Counted from the first letter of the stretch, positions 1-8,158 are shown. The stretch: 64,000 nucleotides of DNA from Bog-756 sp963837805 (GCA_963837805.1 CAWIOU010000023.1:558001-622000), one strand, 5' to 3'. Numbers and translations: made by a program. The notes: generated from the sequence alone by a model not told the origin.

Positions 1-174
1 CCTACCAATAGTTACCCCGCCGAGTTGGTGAGCACCTTCGTGCCGGCGTGGCTTCGAGCATCGCTCCCACTGCCGCTGAACGAGCATTTCCCATCGGCAC
101 CGCCGGTCGATCTTGCTTCGTTCAGGCATTCCGATTCATAGCCGAGTCAGCATGGAGCTGACGAGGCAGCACTT
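1..174. other. Flank left of the first IS element, no gene seen
   Basis: No reading frame with family resemblance and no RNA gene is visible here. The last four bases (171-174, ACTT) are one arm of the target duplication of the insertion element that starts at 175. Confidence 0.5.
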
Positions 175-254
175 TGACGCCGATCACGGAAACTCCCCAC
201 TCTCGATCATCGAAATTCCCCAGGTGCTCGCCCGGGATGGGGTGATGCCAAAGA

Positions 255-1046
255 CTATGTCTTGGAGTTGGACTTCACCCCCTTCGTGAGCTTCTCGGCC
301 TGGGCTCGATGGGCCCGCATCCGATAGCTCTCGCCGTCGATGTTGAATACGACCGACCGGTGGAGCAGCCGGTCGAGCATGGCGGCGGCCACCATGGGGT
401 CGTCGAAGATCTTCCCCCAGGACCCGACGCCCAAGTTCGTGGTGAGCACGGTCGAGCTCTTCAGGTAGCGCTGGGTGATCACCTGGAAGAGGGCGGCAGC
501 TGCCTCGTTGGCCAGGGGCAGGTAGCCGACCTCGTCGATGACCAACAGTCTGGGTCCGGCGAAGAAGCGCATGGTGGTGGCCCACCGTCCTTCGAGGGCC
601 GCCCGGTGACAGCGGGCCACCAGGTCTGCCGCCGTTGTGTAATAGGTGCGATAGCCCGCGTCGATGGAGGCCCGGGCCAGGGCGACGGCCAGCATGGTCT
701 TGCCCACCCCGGGTGGCCCGATGAACAGCACGTTGGTGGCGTCCTCTAAGAACCGCAGCGTGGCCAGCTCGTTGACCAGCTTCTTGTCGATCGACGGCTG
801 GGCGTCGAAGTCGAAGTCCTCCAGCCGGAACGGCGAGGGCAGCGAGGCGAAGCGCTCGAGACTGGCCCGCCGGCGGATCTCGGTGGCTGCGACCTCCACC
901 TGCAGGATCCTCTCGAGGAAGGCCGTGTGACCGAGCTTCTGACTGGTGGCGTACTCGAGCTCGGCGGGGAGGGCCTCGGCGGCGGCGGCCATGCGCAGGT
1001 AGGCCAGATGGCCCCGGGCCTGCTGATAGAGGGAGTTGTCGCTCAT
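255..1046 (-). CDS. istB: IS21 helper ATPase IstB (copy 1)
   Basis: 263-residue DnaA/DnaC-like AAA+ ATPase that helps the IstA transposase choose its target and complete strand transfer. The Walker A motif GPPGVGKT has its lysine at about residue 116, and the Walker B motif LLVIDEVGYLPL centres on Asp171. The protein appears identical to the IstB of the second copy. Its ATG lies inside the end of istA with the ATGA overlap usual for IS21. The gene itself looks intact, although its istA partner is broken in this copy. Transposition of this copy would therefore need IstA from copy 2. Confidence 0.93.
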   Translation of the reverse strand: MSDNSLYQQARGHLAYLRMAAAAEALPAELEYATSQKLGHTAFLERILQVEVAATEIRRRASLERFASLPSPFRLEDFDFDAQPSIDKKLVNELATLRFLEDATNVLFIGPPGVGKTMLAVALARASIDAGYRTYYTTAADLVARCHRAALEGRWATTMRFFAGPRLLVIDEVGYLPLANEAAAALFQVITQRYLKSSTVLTTNLGVGSWGKIFDDPMVAAAMLDRLLHRSVVFNIDGESYRMRAHRAQAEKLTKGVKSNSKT

Positions 1047-2348
1047 CGGATGCCCTCGACCAGGTCGGCATAGCCCGACAGGTCGACCGTGACCTCTCGG
1101 CCTTCGGTGCCGAGCAGGCGGGCCGCCTCGGCCAGCGACTCGGGACCGGGCGGCCGATTGGCCTTGGTGTCGCAGGGTCGGGCCGTGGTGAAGCTGGACA
1201 GGACGACCGACTCCAGAGCCGTTCGATGCTCGGGGGTGCGCACGATGGTCCCTGCACCACTCGGGGCCAGCCGATGACTGACCAGGAGTGCCCCCGAGGC
1301 GGCATGGACCTGGAGGGTCGACGAAGCGAGCCGGTGTCGCAGCTCGAGGGTCGTCCCGGACAACCCCGGCTGCACGGAGTAGCGGTTGCCCCGGAAGGCG
1401 ACGGTGGCGTTGTCGTCCACTGGTCGTTCGACGATGACGGTGGCTGGAAACGGGAGCGTCGGCAGGGCCAACAACGGCTCGGCGTCGGCCAGTTCGCCCA
1501 CCGTCGTCTTCTCCCCGAAGGCGGTGCGCCGTGGTCGGGCGTCTCCGGGCCCCGAGAGGAACCGGTCGAGCAGGAGCTGGGCCTCCTCGGGACTCTTCGC
1601 ACCGAGGGATCGCCACCATCGGCCCGACGTGTAGCTCACCGCCGCCTCGACCGCCCCTTTGCGATTGCCCGCGCCTCGGCGGACAGGGCTCGACGATGGC
1701 TCGGTAGTGCTTGGCCACCGGGGCAAACGTCGCCTGGACGTCCTTCGTGCCCGGACGGATCACCGTGGCCAGCCGGTCCGTCCTCCAGACCCGTGGCGTC
1801 CCGCCCAGGCGCCGGAGCACGCCGTCCATGGCCTCGATGAGATGGGCCTGGTCCATCGACTCGGCGAGGACCCCCCGGGTCCGGCTCGAGTGGGGCAACG
1901 TGCCGAGCAGGACATAGGCGGTCCCGCCCCATGGGGCCCGGCGACGCTCGAACCAGTCCCATTGGATCTCCTCGCCCGGGGGGTGGTCGATCTCGATGGT
2001 GTCGCGGCCCTTCACGCCTGAGCACGCCTCGCAGTGCGGGCGCAGGCCCTTGGTCCGGACCTGGCGCACGAACGTCGGATAGCTCTGGGAGTAGCCGAGC
2101 GTTTTGACCTCCTCGAACAGGACGGTGCCCCAGACGTGGTGGTCATCGGCGAAGCGGGCGGTCAGGTACTTCTCGAAGGGGGCCAACGGGTCCGGCCCAC
2201 GGCGGGCCCGCACGCCCGGGACCCGTTCGTCGTTCAGATAGGCCCGGATCGTCTTCCGGTCGCGGTCCAGGTGACGGGCGATGGCCGAGATCGACCATCC
2301 CCTCTTCCTCAGTGCATGAGCTTCCACGTCTTCTCCTCGTGTGAGCAT
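1043..2348 (-). pseudogene. istA: IS21 transposase IstA, frameshifted (copy 1)
   Basis: Compared with the intact 434-residue IstA at 13957-15261, this copy carries one extra C in the run at 1668-1670, which becomes CCC where copy 2 has CC. The shift comes after about residue 227, before the glutamate of the DDE triad, so the normal reading frame is lost in the catalytic core. The N-terminal helix-turn-helix and the first two catalytic aspartates are still encoded. After the shift the new frame stays open through the rest of istA and joins the istB frame, giving one continuous frame from 2348 to 255. That is more likely a by-product of high GC than a real fusion, but it is worth checking. The start is ATG at 2348, as in copy 2. 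Confidence 0.88.
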
Positions 2349-2614
2349 GGAGGTGGCTCCTTCGGGCTGGTTGGCATAGGAACCGCCAGCTTCGAAGGGG
2401 CCTCACCTCAGGTGGTGGATCTGTGCATCCACCCCGGGCTCACAACTGGGGAATTTCAGTGATCATCTCTGGGGAGTTTCCGGTGATCGACGACAACTTA
2501 GCCATCGATTCATCAGCCATAGGTACTCAATCCAGCAGCGTGAGCAACCGGGCAGAAGTACACAACCAAGTGCCGAAGGATTCACGGGCGGTACGAGTGG
2601 GTAGTGGATGGATC

Positions 2615-2830
2615 ATGACAAAAGAACTGAGCACTAAGCAGCGGAAGAAGTTGAGCAAAAAGGAGTTCGCACTTCCCGGCCAGCGCAAGTACCCGATTCC
2701 AGACAAGGCTCATGCCCGAAATGCCCTGGCGAGGGTCGCCCAGTTCGGAACTCTAGCTGAACAGAAGAAAGTGAAAGCCGCCGTGACGAGGCAGTTTCCC
2801 AACCTAGACAAACACTCTAAGAAGAAGTGA
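2615..2830 (+). CDS. Small basic conserved protein (DUF6582-like)
   Basis: 71-residue protein, rich in lysine at both ends. Its core, LPGQRKYPIPDKAHARNALA, resembles the DUF6582 family of small actinobacterial and phage-associated proteins, whose function is unknown. I chose the ATG at 2615 because the family similarity begins just after it; the frame is open further upstream only as read-through from the IS end. No strong ribosome-binding site is visible. It is the first gene right of the IS element and belongs to the low-GC accessory stretch with the other stress-type genes. Confidence 0.6.
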   Translation: MTKELSTKQRKKLSKKEFALPGQRKYPIPDKAHARNALARVAQFGTLAEQKKVKAAVTRQFPNLDKHSKKK

Positions 2831-3046
2831 TCTCGGACGGTGAATGGTCCGAAGACTGCGGACGAGTAGACCGGAGCAGGGCTCTCGCTCCCGCTTCGGC
2901 AGCCCTTCAAGCTTGAAAGCGTGCCCACGATCCGACGACTGCGGCTCCAATGCCTTCTTGCTGTCGTCCTCAGTGCTCAGGATCGTTTCACCTCGGGATA
3001 CTCGGTCACTCGTTCCTCAGGTCCCCACCGACCGAGGTGATCAGGG

Positions 3047-3451
3047 TCACCTCAAGAGTGGGCTCGTGCTCAAATGGCACCGGACATGGGCATCTGATGG
3101 CTTACCGGCGAAGTTTCGCCCCCTGACTTCCACGCTCACGGACTGCCTCGGGCTCGCCCCACTAACGACCGACGTAGCTCCCACCTGTCTTCCTGAATGA
3201 AACACCCTGACGCTACAGTGAAAATAGGAGGTTGCTGACGATTTCGGTAGACCGCTTACCGTGAAGTTCACCTGCTCGGCCGGTATGCCATGGTTGGAAA
3301 TCTGCGGGTTATACGGCTCAAGCGTCGCTGCGACCGAGGTGACCTGCACCCCAAGTTTCCCCGATGTCGGGATCGTTGGCGTGGAACCGCAGCCGAATGT
3401 CGCCACTCCTCCGGCCACGAGGATCGGAATGGTCGACCACAACGACTTCAT
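3047..3451 (-). CDS. Predicted secreted or membrane-anchored protein, unknown
   Basis: 134-residue protein starting MKSLWSTIPILVAGGVATFG, a short basic N-terminus and hydrophobic stretch typical of a signal peptide. A Cys at about residue 21 (TFGCGS) could be a lipid-attachment site, but the preceding residues are not a classical lipobox. The rest is Ser/Thr/Val-rich with alternating hydrophobic residues, as in an extracellular beta-sandwich. No family is recognised. The frame is open upstream, but that part is proline-rich and lacks signal features, so the internal ATG is preferred. It stands alone between convergent and divergent neighbours. Confidence 0.45.
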   Translation of the reverse strand: MKSLWSTIPILVAGGVATFGCGSTPTIPTSGKLGVQVTSVAATLEPYNPQISNHGIPAEQVNFTVSGLPKSSATSYFHCSVRVFHSGRQVGATSVVSGASPRQSVSVEVRGRNFAGKPSDAHVRCHLSTSPLLR

Positions 3452-3669
3452 GCCTTCGACTGTATCCGAGAGGGTGAAAATGAAGAGGGTGGCATCGTCC
3501 ACGATGTGCCAGTTCGGCGCAGGCACATCCGGTGACAGGAGGCACGGAAAAGGCGCTGGGGAAGGAGCGGGCGGGGCGAGGACCCCCGGGGTCGATGCCG
3601 AGGGAGTCAGTCCAACCAGCAGCGCCACACGTTCCTATTGACCCGAGCGAGCCGCTGCTGACCCGAGAC

Positions 3670-4225
3670 TCACCCAGAACCTCTTTCCAACGGCACCCTG
3701 TTAGCTGGTCGAGTCAGCGTGAAAGGATCTCGACCGGTGTACGCAAGCAGTTTGTCCTGCGAAGAGGCTTCAGGCGCTACTGGAACTTCGGGCTTGAAGA
3801 CAGCCATGGATCGTGTCATATGCCGCATCAGGCAAGCCCTCCGGCATCGTCGCATCTTGCCCCGTTGCCTTTGCTAGATCCCAGGAGTGTAGGAGTTGGT
3901 CTGAGAATGCGATGCCGAGCATGGGCCTCGTCTTTTCGAGAACCTCGGGATCACCGAAGGTTCTCAGGGTCTCGTCACGTGCGCGTTTGAAATCGGCTAG
4001 CGGATCGTCGCCGACGATGCTCGGTGGGTTCGACGACGGAGGAGCAACCTCCTCGCCACGTGCGGCTCCAACAAAGTAGCGCTGCGTGTCGAGCATATGG
4101 TTCATCAGAGTCCGGACGTCCCAGCGCTCGCACGGTGTCTGCGCTTGAAGCTTCTCGGTCGCGCCCGCCACATTTGCGACGGCCCAGTCACTGCCACGAC
4201 GGTAGAGACTCAACAGATCATCCAT
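3670..4225 (-). pseudogene. TIGR03086-type DinB-like metal-binding protein, frameshifted
   Basis: The first 150 residues match the TIGR03086/mycothiol-dependent maleylpyruvate isomerase-like family: N-terminal helix, CERWDVRTLMNHML with the metal-binding His, a GDDPLADF segment, and SDQLLHSWDLAKATGQ with a second His. The frame then stops at 3770 (ending ARSSSSA). The expected family C-terminus, FKPEVPVAP then KLLAYTGRDP, sits in another frame just downstream (about 3690-3800). A net +1 shift, probably with a small deletion, therefore separates the two parts. The ATG at 4225 is preceded by GGAGGTG at good spacing. It is probably a decaying thiol- or metal-dependent enzyme; a sequencing error is the alternative. 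Confidence 0.65.
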
Positions 4226-4364
4226 CAGCGTCACCTCCGACGAGAGAACTTCCCCAGTGGCACGTGACATACCCAAGCTCGGCTCTCGATATTCAGGGAG
4301 GATACCCCCCTAGTCTTGGTGAGAGCGTTGTTCGGCCTCGAGCCAGGCGAACGAGATTGACATA

Positions 4365-4407
4365 GGAGAAAAGGGGCCGGAACTTGCGTTCCCGACCCCT
4401 TTTCTCC
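4365..4407 (-). terminator. Strong hairpin terminator
   Basis: A perfect 12-bp inverted repeat (4365-4376 GGAGAAAAGGGG with 4396-4407 CCCCTTTTCTCC) plus an inner stem GGAAC/GTTCC around a TTGC loop. It lies just past the stop of the DUF6458-like gene at 4427 and before the start region of the gene at 4225. The T-rich arm in minus-strand orientation supports a terminator for the 4427-4678 gene; the symmetry would let it work both ways. Confidence 0.75.
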
Positions 4408-4426
4408 CTGTGAGAGTGCGGGAAAT

Positions 4427-4678
4427 CTAAATGTACGTCTCGTCCCTTCGGGCGACGTGACCCTGGCCGTCGTCAACGACCGTGCGGTGACGGCGTGGTC
4501 CACCACCCACCAGAAGTGCGAAGAGGGACAAGATCGCCCCGACGACTCCGACGATCATCAGGATCACGCCGACGGTGTTGATGTTGAACCCGTGTTGATA
4601 AGGACTCACCGTGACGGCAAAATCGAGAACCGCACCAACGGCAAAAGCAATGATGCTTGCAACAAGTCCACCGGCCAT
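4427..4678 (-). CDS. Small membrane protein, DUF6458-like
   Basis: 83 residues with two hydrophobic helices: about residues 4-24, and about 36-61 (INTVGVILMIVGVVGAILSL). A short polar, Arg/Asp-rich cytoplasmic tail follows. The NTVGVILMIVG segment is characteristic of DUF6458-type small actinobacterial membrane proteins, whose function is unknown. A good ribosome-binding site, GGGAGGAA, precedes the ATG. A stress-sigma-type promoter lies at 4718-4743 and a strong terminator follows, so it is probably a single-gene transcript. Confidence 0.7.
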   Translation of the reverse strand: MAGGLVASIIAFAVGAVLDFAVTVSPYQHGFNINTVGVILMIVGVVGAILSLFALLVGGGPRRHRTVVDDGQGHVARRDETYI

Positions 4679-4717
4679 GACTATTCCTCCCTGCTAGGTA
4701 ATCCGACTCTGATTGCT

Positions 4718-4743
4718 CTGCCCAATACTCAGATATTTCAAAC
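4718..4743 (-). promoter_or_regulatory. Stress-sigma-type promoter (GTTT-N16-GGGCAG)
   Basis: Read on the minus strand: GTTT (4743-4740), 16 nt, GGGCAG (4723-4718). This resembles the actinobacterial SigB/SigF consensus GTTT-N14-18-GGGTAT. It lies about 40 bp upstream of the DUF6458-like gene. Confidence 0.55.
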
Positions 4744-4758
4744 CCGAGCGTTGGGAGA

Positions 4759-4914
4759 TCAGTAGTAGTGCCTTCGCCCACCCACTTCTCGTCCGGCGGC
4801 ACCGAGAAGCAAAAGCACGAGGCCGATAGCCGCAACGACAATGCCAACCGTCCACAGGATGGGGATGGCAGTTAGGAAGCCAATCAGCATAAGTACAAGT
4901 CCGATGACAATCAT
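4759..4914 (-). CDS. Very small membrane protein, DUF6131-like
   Basis: 51-residue protein made almost wholly of two transmembrane helices (MIVIGLVLMLIGFLTAIPIL, then WTVGIVVAAIGLVLLLLG). It ends in a REVGGRRHYY tail that is characteristic of DUF6131-type actinobacterial mini-membrane proteins. The function is unknown; members are often found in stress or phosphate-limitation gene sets. The ATG at 4914 follows an AAAGGAG ribosome-binding site. A stress-sigma-type promoter is at 4954-4979, back to back with the promoter of the PRC-barrel gene on the other strand. Confidence 0.75.
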   Translation of the reverse strand: MIVIGLVLMLIGFLTAIPILWTVGIVVAAIGLVLLLLGAAGREVGGRRHYY

Positions 4915-4953
4915 GATTCTCCTTTGTTGAAGTGAACCTGACAGTGCTCTGCT

Positions 4954-4979
4954 TTGCCCTTTCAGAAACCGGATGAAAC
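4954..4979 (-). promoter_or_regulatory. Stress-sigma-type promoter (GTTT-N16-GGGCAA)
   Basis: Read on the minus strand: GTTT (4979-4976), 16 nt, GGGCAA (4959-4954), about 40 bp before the DUF6131-like start. The spacer is the same length as in the two neighbouring sites. Confidence 0.55.
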
Positions 4980-4983
4980 ATCG

Positions 4984-5009
4984 GTTTCCCCGCCCATGCG
5001 TTTGGGTAC
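4984..5009 (+). promoter_or_regulatory. Stress-sigma-type promoter (GTTT-N16-GGGTAC)
   Basis: GTTT at 4984-4987, a 16-nt spacer, and GGGTAC at 5004-5009, 36 bp before the PRC-barrel ATG. It is the closest of the three to the SigB/SigF consensus and is divergent from the promoter at 4954-4979. Confidence 0.65.
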
Positions 5010-5045
5010 CGCACAAGTGTGGGGCAATCATGAAAGGAGTTCGAC

Positions 5046-5405
5046 ATGGAAGATCTTTGGCTGTATCGGGTGGATGTGTTCGTACCGGACGATGAGTTGC
5101 CGGACCTCATCGGATTTGTGGTGGTGAGCGACGATGACGAAAGACTCGGCACCGTCGATGAGGCCACCACTGACGCTGGCAGCTCCTGGATCGTCGTCGA
5201 CACGGGGTTTTGGATCTTCGGTAAGAAGCGAATGATCCCCGCCGGAACGATCCAGAGGGTGGACCGTGAGGAGCAGCGGGTCGACGTCGCAGTGTCCAAG
5301 GATGAGATCAAGGATGCACCGGACTACGACAAGGCCCTTGAATTTCAAGAGGCATATCGCCGAGAGATGAGTGATTACTACCGAAGCCGGAGCCCGCAGC
5401 ATTGA
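5046..5405 (+). CDS. PRC-barrel domain protein
   Basis: 119-residue acidic protein. The N-terminal two thirds (from about residue 25: GFVVVSDDDERLGTVDEA, then SWIVVDTGFWIFGKKRMIPA) is a PRC-barrel beta domain, found in ribosome-maturation, photosynthetic and stress proteins as a small binding module. A charged helical tail (KALEFQEAYRREMSDYY) follows. The start is ATG after GAAAGGAG. It is expressed from the stress-type promoter at 4984-5009. Proteins of this kind in actinobacteria often belong to the general stress regulon; the exact partner is not known. Confidence 0.75.
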   Translation: MEDLWLYRVDVFVPDDELPDLIGFVVVSDDDERLGTVDEATTDAGSSWIVVDTGFWIFGKKRMIPAGTIQRVDREEQRVDVAVSKDEIKDAPDYDKALEFQEAYRREMSDYYRSRSPQH

Positions 5406-5632
5406 TGGCGAAGTAGATCAGCCGGTAGTGCCGGGTCGTTGGGGGAAGGGGCGGCCCGGTTCTACCGGCGAATTCTTCGGCAATGTCAGCATCTCGATTA
5501 CTCGGTTCCGTTTCGCGGTGGCCTCGGTCCCGAGGCCCTCGCAGGCTTCCGGAAGGACGTTGCCATTGGTTGTGTATAGCCCTGGCTCTTTCTCTGCGTT
5601 CGTGCAAGAGCCACCCTGGAGGAGAAGTTCGA

Positions 5633-5797
5633 ATGGCTGATTTTCCCAGTTGTCCATTTTGTGGTGCTACGAGCGTCAAGTTGGTGCTTGCGGCTGACGG
5701 GTCCTTGACCGACCTGGACAGCTTCGTGTGCACCGTCTGCAACAATCGCTGGTGTGCTCCAAAGGCACCTTCAACCTTGAATAACTGGTACCTCTGA
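5633..5797 (+). CDS. 54-residue zinc-ribbon protein
   Basis: Begins MADFPSCPFCGATSVKLVLA and later has CTVCNNRWC, so two CxxC knuckles form a likely zinc ribbon. The WC and the flanking residues resemble small actinobacterial zinc-ribbon proteins. The ribosome-binding site GGAGGAG sits before the ATG. Its stop overlaps the start of the DUF1206 gene (TGATG at 5795-5799), so the two are translationally coupled. The function is unknown; a metal-binding or nucleic-acid-binding role is plausible. Confidence 0.6.
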   Translation: MADFPSCPFCGATSVKLVLAADGSLTDLDSFVCTVCNNRWCAPKAPSTLNNWYL

Positions 5798-6615
5798 TGG
5801 CAACGGTGACGGCTGTACCCGAGAGGCGTCTCGGACCATCGAGCAGCAGGAATGGGTGGGTTCAGATTGTCGGTCGCATCGGGATCGGTTCCCGTGGCGT
5901 CATCTACCTGATCTTGGCGTACCTCGCCTTCGATATTGCCCGACACGGGAACGCCCCCGCTCAGGCCAGCAGTACCGGTGCCCTGGAAGAAGTCAGCCAC
6001 CGCAGCGGTGGATCGGCACTGCTTGTTCTGCTGGCTATCGGTCTCGGTTCCTATGCCGTTTGGCGGCTGCTCAACGCCGCACTGAGCCGAGAGGGCATAT
6101 TGAAGCGCCTCAGTTCTCTGGCCATTGCCCTGATCTACTTCGGGCTCTTTGCCCGAGCCATCGAGTTGGCAGCAGGCCACTCGACAGGTGGTGGGGCGAC
6201 CGCCAATCCCGAGCCGTTTGTGGCGAAGGTGCTTCGATGGCCTGAGGGCAGGGGGATCGTCGGTGGGGCTGGGGCAGCACTCGTCATCGCCGGAGTCGGG
6301 CTGGCGCTGTGGGGCCTTTTTCACCGCTATTCGAAGAGTTTGGCGATGGAGCGCCTTGGTCGGGGTTGGCAAAGGACGGTTCGGGCGCTGGGCTCATTGG
6401 GCGACCTAGCAAGAGGATTTCTCCTCGGGTTGGTCGGGGCCTATCTGATCGTCACCGCAGCGAGTGGCAATCCTTCCCAGGCCAAGAGCGTCGATCAGGC
6501 TCTCAAGACGCTTGTCCATCACTCTTATGGTTCAGTTCTGATCGGCTTGGTAGCGCTCGGACTCCTGTGTTTTGGCATCTTCTCATTCTTCGATGCTCGT
6601 CTCCGGAGACTCTGA
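5797..6615 (+). CDS. DUF1206 family integral membrane protein
   Basis: 272 residues with six predicted transmembrane helices arranged as three similar pairs, the layout of DUF1206. Family-like stretches include GRIGIGSRGVIYLILAYLAF, then YAVWRLLNAAL, then GLVALGLLCFGIFSFFDARL at the C-terminus. DUF1206 proteins are common in actinobacteria, often among stress-regulated genes, and have no known biochemical role. It is coupled to the preceding zinc-ribbon gene by a one-base overlap. The codon use is mixed and less GC-rich than the housekeeping genes, like the whole left accessory region. Confidence 0.85.
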   Translation: MATVTAVPERRLGPSSSRNGWVQIVGRIGIGSRGVIYLILAYLAFDIARHGNAPAQASSTGALEEVSHRSGGSALLVLLAIGLGSYAVWRLLNAALSREGILKRLSSLAIALIYFGLFARAIELAAGHSTGGGATANPEPFVAKVLRWPEGRGIVGGAGAALVIAGVGLALWGLFHRYSKSLAMERLGRGWQRTVRALGSLGDLARGFLLGLVGAYLIVTAASGNPSQAKSVDQALKTLVHHSYGSVLIGLVALGLLCFGIFSFFDARLRRL

Positions 6616-6780
6616 CTCCATGGACTCCACAAGGGAAGCGACATTGGGCCACTTGCCAGCGAGCCGAATGTTCGACCAGCTTCACACCCGTAGGACACCG
6701 TTCCAGATGGTGCGGTTGAAGAAGGGGCACCGATGAGCTTCCGAAGGGGACCAAGCATCCATCTTGAGCCGGGGTAAAAG

Positions 6781-6853
6781 TGGGGCAGGCAGGGATCGAA
6801 CCTGCGACCGAGGGATTATGAGTCCCCTGCTCTGACCACTGAGCTACTGCCCC
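6781..6853 (-). tRNA. tRNA with CAT anticodon (Met, elongator type)
   Basis: 73-nt cloverleaf on the minus strand. The acceptor stem GGGGCAG pairs with CTGCCCC, the D-loop begins AGCTCAGTGG, the anticodon loop is CTCATAA with anticodon CAT, and the T-arm contains GGTTCGATCC. The discriminator is A and no CCA is encoded. A lysidine-modified tRNA-Ile2 also has CAT and cannot be ruled out by eye. Its 3' end faces the low-GC accessory DNA to the left. Confidence 0.93.
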
Positions 6854-6933
6854 TGGGCCGGCCCCAAATCCCAGACCGGGAAGGGTATCGGGTTCCAACC
6901 GGGCCACGCCGAACCCGAGACCGCATCCCCGGC

Positions 6934-7425
6934 TCAGACGTCGGTTGACGCCGCGATCTTGACATGCATGGAGCCGAGCACCGAGAGCCCGCTTCGGACC
7001 CCGTTGGTCGACCACTCCTTCAGGATGATGCCCCGGCCCACCCTGGTCCCCGACGGTGCCAGCTCTTCGGCGATCGGGTCGGGGAGGTACCCCACCCGAT
7101 GGCCCCCACCGAAGATGGCCAGGGCGTTCCGATCCACCGGGTTGGCCGGCTCGGGTCTGATCTCGATCCTCTTGCCGGCGCAAAAATCAGGGAGCTGCAG
7201 GACGTCGTCGTGGAAGGACACACCGGCCACCTGCGTATAGAAGACCCCGGGCAGCACCGGCGAACAGTCGTCTTGGGTCAGCTCCACCGTCCGCGCCTCG
7301 TCGAGGAACGGCTTGTATCCGAAGCCGACGACCTCGCCATCGGCCTGCTCGACCGAGCACCGGTCGTCGACGAGGAACACGGGGAGAACGATCGGTTCGC
7401 CAGCTCGCCGTTCACGACCTGTCAT
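6934..7425 (-). CDS. HIRAN-domain protein
   Basis: 163 residues. The C-terminal half (about residues 70-135) is a HIRAN domain: VAGVSFHDDVLQLPDF, then RPEPANPVDRNALAIF, then HRVGYLPDPIAEEL. HIRAN modules bind DNA ends or stalled forks when fused to helicases; stand-alone bacterial versions are of unknown role. The N-terminal part is a short beta-rich extension. The ATG at 7425 (MTGRERRAGEP) follows GAGAGG; an upstream in-frame start exists but has no such site. It stands alone, just upstream of the tRNA-Met gene. Confidence 0.7.
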   Translation of the reverse strand: MTGRERRAGEPIVLPVFLVDDRCSVEQADGEVVGFGYKPFLDEARTVELTQDDCSPVLPGVFYTQVAGVSFHDDVLQLPDFCAGKRIEIRPEPANPVDRNALAIFGGGHRVGYLPDPIAEELAPSGTRVGRGIILKEWSTNGVRSGLSVLGSMHVKIAASTDV

Positions 7426-7565
7426 CGTCAATCGCCTCTCTCCCGTCGCGCCCCTCCGATCGGGCCGGAGGGTTCGCTTCACTCAATCGGTTACAGCCTC
7501 GGCGGCAGCCGGTCCTGAACGATCGTCATGTCCTTCGTATGCGAATCGGCCGATCGGCACAGTAG

Positions 7566-7601
<36 letters not shown>

Positions 7602-7747
7602 CGCGACCCGAACCCGGGTGATCAGCACCGACATGAAACCGTGTCATCAGAGAGTAGCGGACCGGTATACGAATCCGACGAACCGCGGCTGCTGTACGAC
7701 GCCGGCCGGATGTGCCACGCCGATCACGTGCAGCGAAGGTCAGGCGA

Positions 7748-8158
7748 TTACGTGCCTCCGTGCACGGCCCCGACGACCAGCCAGGCCGGCTTGACCGCAG
7801 TCCAGAATGCATGAACTCGCCGGTCACCGGTCTCCACCTCGAGATGGGCCAGCCTCACCTTGAGTCGAGTGACCCAGGCGTTGGCGATCCGCGAGATGCG
7901 CTCATCGAAATGAACGCCCTCGGCCAACGTTGCGAACAGGAGCCGGCGGTCGGTGAGGACGAGGAATCCTTCGGCCTCGGGCTCGCTGGCATCGGCGCCG
8001 AGCTCCCGCCATTTGGCCAGGGTGTCGAACTGGATCGTCTCACCTGCATCCAGCCGGTCGGCGACAATCTCCCACCTCTCCGACACCCACTGGTCACGCC
8101 GCAGCCTCTCCCACGGTCGCTCAGTGATCAGGTCATTGTGCACCAGCCCCGCGCCCAA
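7748..8158 (-). CDS. Small protein with PH-like segment, unknown function
   Basis: 136 residues. A central segment, GFLVLTDRRLLFATLAEG, followed by an Ile/Arg-rich strand region, resembles the bacterial PH-like (bPH) fold, where such LTDRRLLF strands are typical. The N-terminus is charged and the C-terminus ends in a hydrophobic stretch (AWLVVGAVHGGT). It follows the gene at 8261-8629 on the same strand, about 100 bp downstream, so a two-gene unit is possible. No specific function can be given. Confidence 0.5.
   Translation of the reverse strand: MGAGLVHNDLITERPWERLRRDQWVSERWEIVADRLDAGETIQFDTLAKWRELGADASEPEAEGFLVLTDRRLLFATLAEGVHFDERISRIANAWVTRLKVRLAHLEVETGDRRVHAFWTAVKPAWLVVGAVHGGT

Larger units (their letters stand above)
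175..2495 (-). mobile_element. IS21-family insertion sequence, copy 1 (istA frameshifted)
   Basis: A 2321-bp element carrying istA and istB on the minus strand. Its ends were set by comparing it with the second copy at 13810-16129, which runs the other way. Both ends start with TG on the incoming strand (TGTCGTCGATCACC at 2495 and TGACGCCGATCACGG at 175), as is usual for IS21. Each end (175-223 and 2446-2495) holds two related blocks of about 19 bp of the form GATCAC..GAAA.TCCCCAG, which fits the multiple terminal transposase sites of IS21 elements. The flanking bases ACTT (171-174) and ACTT (2496-2499) form a 4-bp target duplication, so the boundaries are well supported. It is one base longer than copy 2 because of an extra C near 1668-1670. 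Confidence 0.93.
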
